Assembly: GCF_029392895.1 (NCBI RefSeq)
Contig: NZ_CP114200.1
Coordinates: 835,501-899,500 of the forward strand
Reading direction: 5' to 3'
DNA from: Streptomyces sp. 71268
Lineage (GTDB): Bacteria > Actinomycetota > Actinomycetes > Streptomycetales > Streptomycetaceae
DNA length: 64,000 nucleotides
Below the pieces are notes generated by a model, which worked only from the letters and a program-made list of their open reading frames with translations, did no database searches and had not been told where the DNA came from. The position numbers were made by a program, and so were the translations under genes. Positions 62,671 through 64,000 of this stretch are shown piece after piece; the first letter of the stretch is position 1, and every line of letters begins with the position of its first letter.

Positions 62671-63309
62671 CAGGGTGGGCGGGAACGCGTGGTGCAGGCG
62701 TGCGACCGGCGGCAGGGGCGCGGAGGTTCCCGCGTCCGGTGCGGCGCGGAACGCCTCGATCAGGTAGGCGGCGAAGCGGCGGGAGGCCGCGAGCCGGGTG
62801 GCGGGCGGCGCGTCCTGGACGCCTCGGTGGGCCATGAGCATGAGGACCAGGTCGTCGACGACGAAGTCGGGGCGCAGCCGCCCGGCCCGCTGGGCGCGGC
62901 GGGCCACCTCGGTCACCGCGCGCAGCGCGTGCTCCCGGTCGGCGGCGAAGTCCACGGCCTCCGGGTAGGCCGTCATGAAGGCGTCGGCGAACCCCCGGCT
63001 GTGGGCGTGGAGTTCACAGATTCGCTCGACCAGGTCCCGGAACCCCTGCCAGGGGTCCGGGTCCGCGAGGGCGTCCCGGACGGCGGCGTGGCAGGTCCGG
63101 CGCTGCGCGGCGAAGGCCTCCGCGATCAGCGCCCGCTTGGTCGGGAAGTGCCGGTAGAGCGTGGCCGGGCCGACGCCGGCGCGCCGGGCGACCTCGCGCA
63201 TGGGCGCGCTCAGCCCCTCGTCGCCGAAGACCGCGCGGGCGGCGTCCACCATGCGCGCTCGGTTGTCGCGGGCGTCGGAGCGCACCGGGTGAGACAAGTG
63301 ACCGGTCAT
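62665..63309 (-). CDS. TetR-family transcriptional regulator
   Basis: A 214-residue protein. The N-terminal HTH reads NRARMVDAARAVFGDEGLSA, MREVARRAGVGPATLYRHFP; the ligand domain is helical (LVERICELHAHSRGFADAFM). The start is ATG 63309. It is divergent from an oxidoreductase gene 124 bases away, which it probably regulates. Its stop lies in a tandem heptamer array, so the C-terminus could change with copy number. Confidence 0.92.
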   Translation of the reverse strand: MTGHLSHPVRSDARDNRARMVDAARAVFGDEGLSAPMREVARRAGVGPATLYRHFPTKRALIAEAFAAQRRTCHAAVRDALADPDPWQGFRDLVERICELHAHSRGFADAFMTAYPEAVDFAADREHALRAVTEVARRAQRAGRLRPDFVVDDLVLMLMAHRGVQDAPPATRLAASRRFAAYLIEAFRAAPDAGTSAPLPPVARLHHAFPPTLP

Positions 63310-63433
63310 CGTCTCTCACTTTAGCCAACCGGACGAGGGCGCCCGTTACGTTCGCAGCGCGGTGCCACCCCACCCGCGCCGTGCGTTCTCGGGGTGGGGC
63401 CGCCGCCCCCTTCACCCGCTCCGAGGAGTCGCC

Positions 63434-64000
63434 ATGAAAGCCGTCGTGATCGAGACGTTCGGGAGCCCGGACGGCCTGGAGGTGGTCGACGTACCCGTGC
63501 CCGATCCCGCTCCGGGCCAGGTGCGGGTCGCCACGGAGGCGATCGGGGTGGGCGGCGTGGACGCCGTGATCCGCCGGGGAGCGCTGGCCGCCCACGGCTT
63601 CCGGGCGGGCCACCTGCTCGGCAGCGAGGTAGCGGGCCGCGTCACCGCCGTGGGCGAGGGCGTGGACACCGCGTGGACCGGGCGGCGGGTGTGGGCCTTC
63701 ACCGGCCTGTCCGGTGGTTACGCCGAGCAGGCCATCGCCTCGGTCGAGGACGTCCTCCCGCTGCCCGCCGGCCTGAGCTGCGCCGACGCGGTGACCCTGG
63801 GCGCCTCCGGCGTCGTCGCCCACTTCGCCCTGGACCGGGCCCGCTTCGCGCCCGGCGACACGGTGCTGGTGCGTGGCGCGGCGGGCAGCATCGGGATCAC
63901 GACGGTCCAGCTCGCGGCCGGCGGCGGGGCCGGTGCGGTGGTGGTCACCACCGCGTCGGCCGAGCGCGGCGCCCGGCTGCGGGAGTTGGGCGCGACGCAC
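63434..64000 (+). CDS. Zinc-type alcohol dehydrogenase/quinone oxidoreductase, truncated by window end
   Basis: The first 189 residues of an MDR-family enzyme. MKAVVIETFGSPDGLEVVDV is the typical quinone-oxidoreductase start. SGGYAEQAIASVEDVLPLPA and GDTVLVRGAAGSIGITTVQL (nucleotide-binding G-x-x-G) follow. No zinc-ligand cysteines are visible, favouring the zinc-free quinone-oxidoreductase branch. AGGAG precedes ATG 63434. Probably controlled by the divergent TetR protein. It continues past position 64000. Confidence 0.9.
   Translation, partial: MKAVVIETFGSPDGLEVVDVPVPDPAPGQVRVATEAIGVGGVDAVIRRGALAAHGFRAGHLLGSEVAGRVTAVGEGVDTAWTGRRVWAFTGLSGGYAEQAIASVEDVLPLPAGLSCADAVTLGASGVVAHFALDRARFAPGDTVLVRGAAGSIGITTVQLAAGGGAGAVVVTTASAERGARLRELGATH

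Overview
The window is high-G+C DNA with GTG/TTG starts, 4-base start/stop overlaps, third-position G/C bias and typical actinobacterial families (secDF fusion, IdeR/DmdR-type iron boxes, Ser/Thr kinase, PL7 lyase). It looks like a Streptomyces chromosome. There are no rRNA or tRNA genes, no CRISPR array and no complete mobile element.

1-20443: a complete contractile injection system (CIS) locus on the + strand, most of it joined by ATGA/GTGA overlaps. Order: secreted beta-propeller/DUF11 protein, DUF4255 cap, AAA+ ATPase, sheath, tube, a two-gene tail-assembly-chaperone-like pair, a 1164-residue low-complexity protein, second tube protein, LysM baseplate protein, VgrG/Afp8-like spike, PAAR tip, gp25, gpJ/gp6-like wedge, P2-I-like wedge protein and a CisA-type membrane protein. 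No tail fibre, lysis gene or conventional tape measure is visible. This matches the cytoplasmic, cell-death-linked CIS known from Streptomyces. The giant disordered protein is the least explained part and the best candidate for new biology.

20626-24431: a beta-propeller phytase, then a MerR/MFS divergent pair of different base composition, flanked by gene-poor DNA, a transposase remnant and a 24-bp perfect palindrome. 24675-33682: an NTF2-like protein, a hyuA-hyuB hydantoinase pair, and a facing operon of a degenerate hydantoinase-like protein, a DUF917 protein and a PucR regulator. The two sets converge on a strong terminator.

33843-42834 (- strand): SUKH protein, lipoprotein, MarR remnant, unknown protein, cyclase-family hydrolase, type-B carboxylesterase, then hemerythrin, ferritin-like protein and catalase, which read as an oxidative-stress group. 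43465-48486: small proteins, secDF, a secreted Pro-rich protein and a LysE exporter.

48688-56854: an iron-regulated siderophore region. It has two FecCD permeases and an ATPase behind one iron box, a binding lipoprotein behind a second, and a heterodimeric ABC exporter whose subunits have lost complementary ATP-site motifs. 56972-64000: alginate lyase, FHA protein, membrane Ser/Thr kinase, zinc-ribbon protein, RTX-like secreted protein, heptanucleotide tandem arrays, a TetR regulator and a truncated quinone-oxidoreductase-type gene running off the end. Several strong hairpins mark operon ends.
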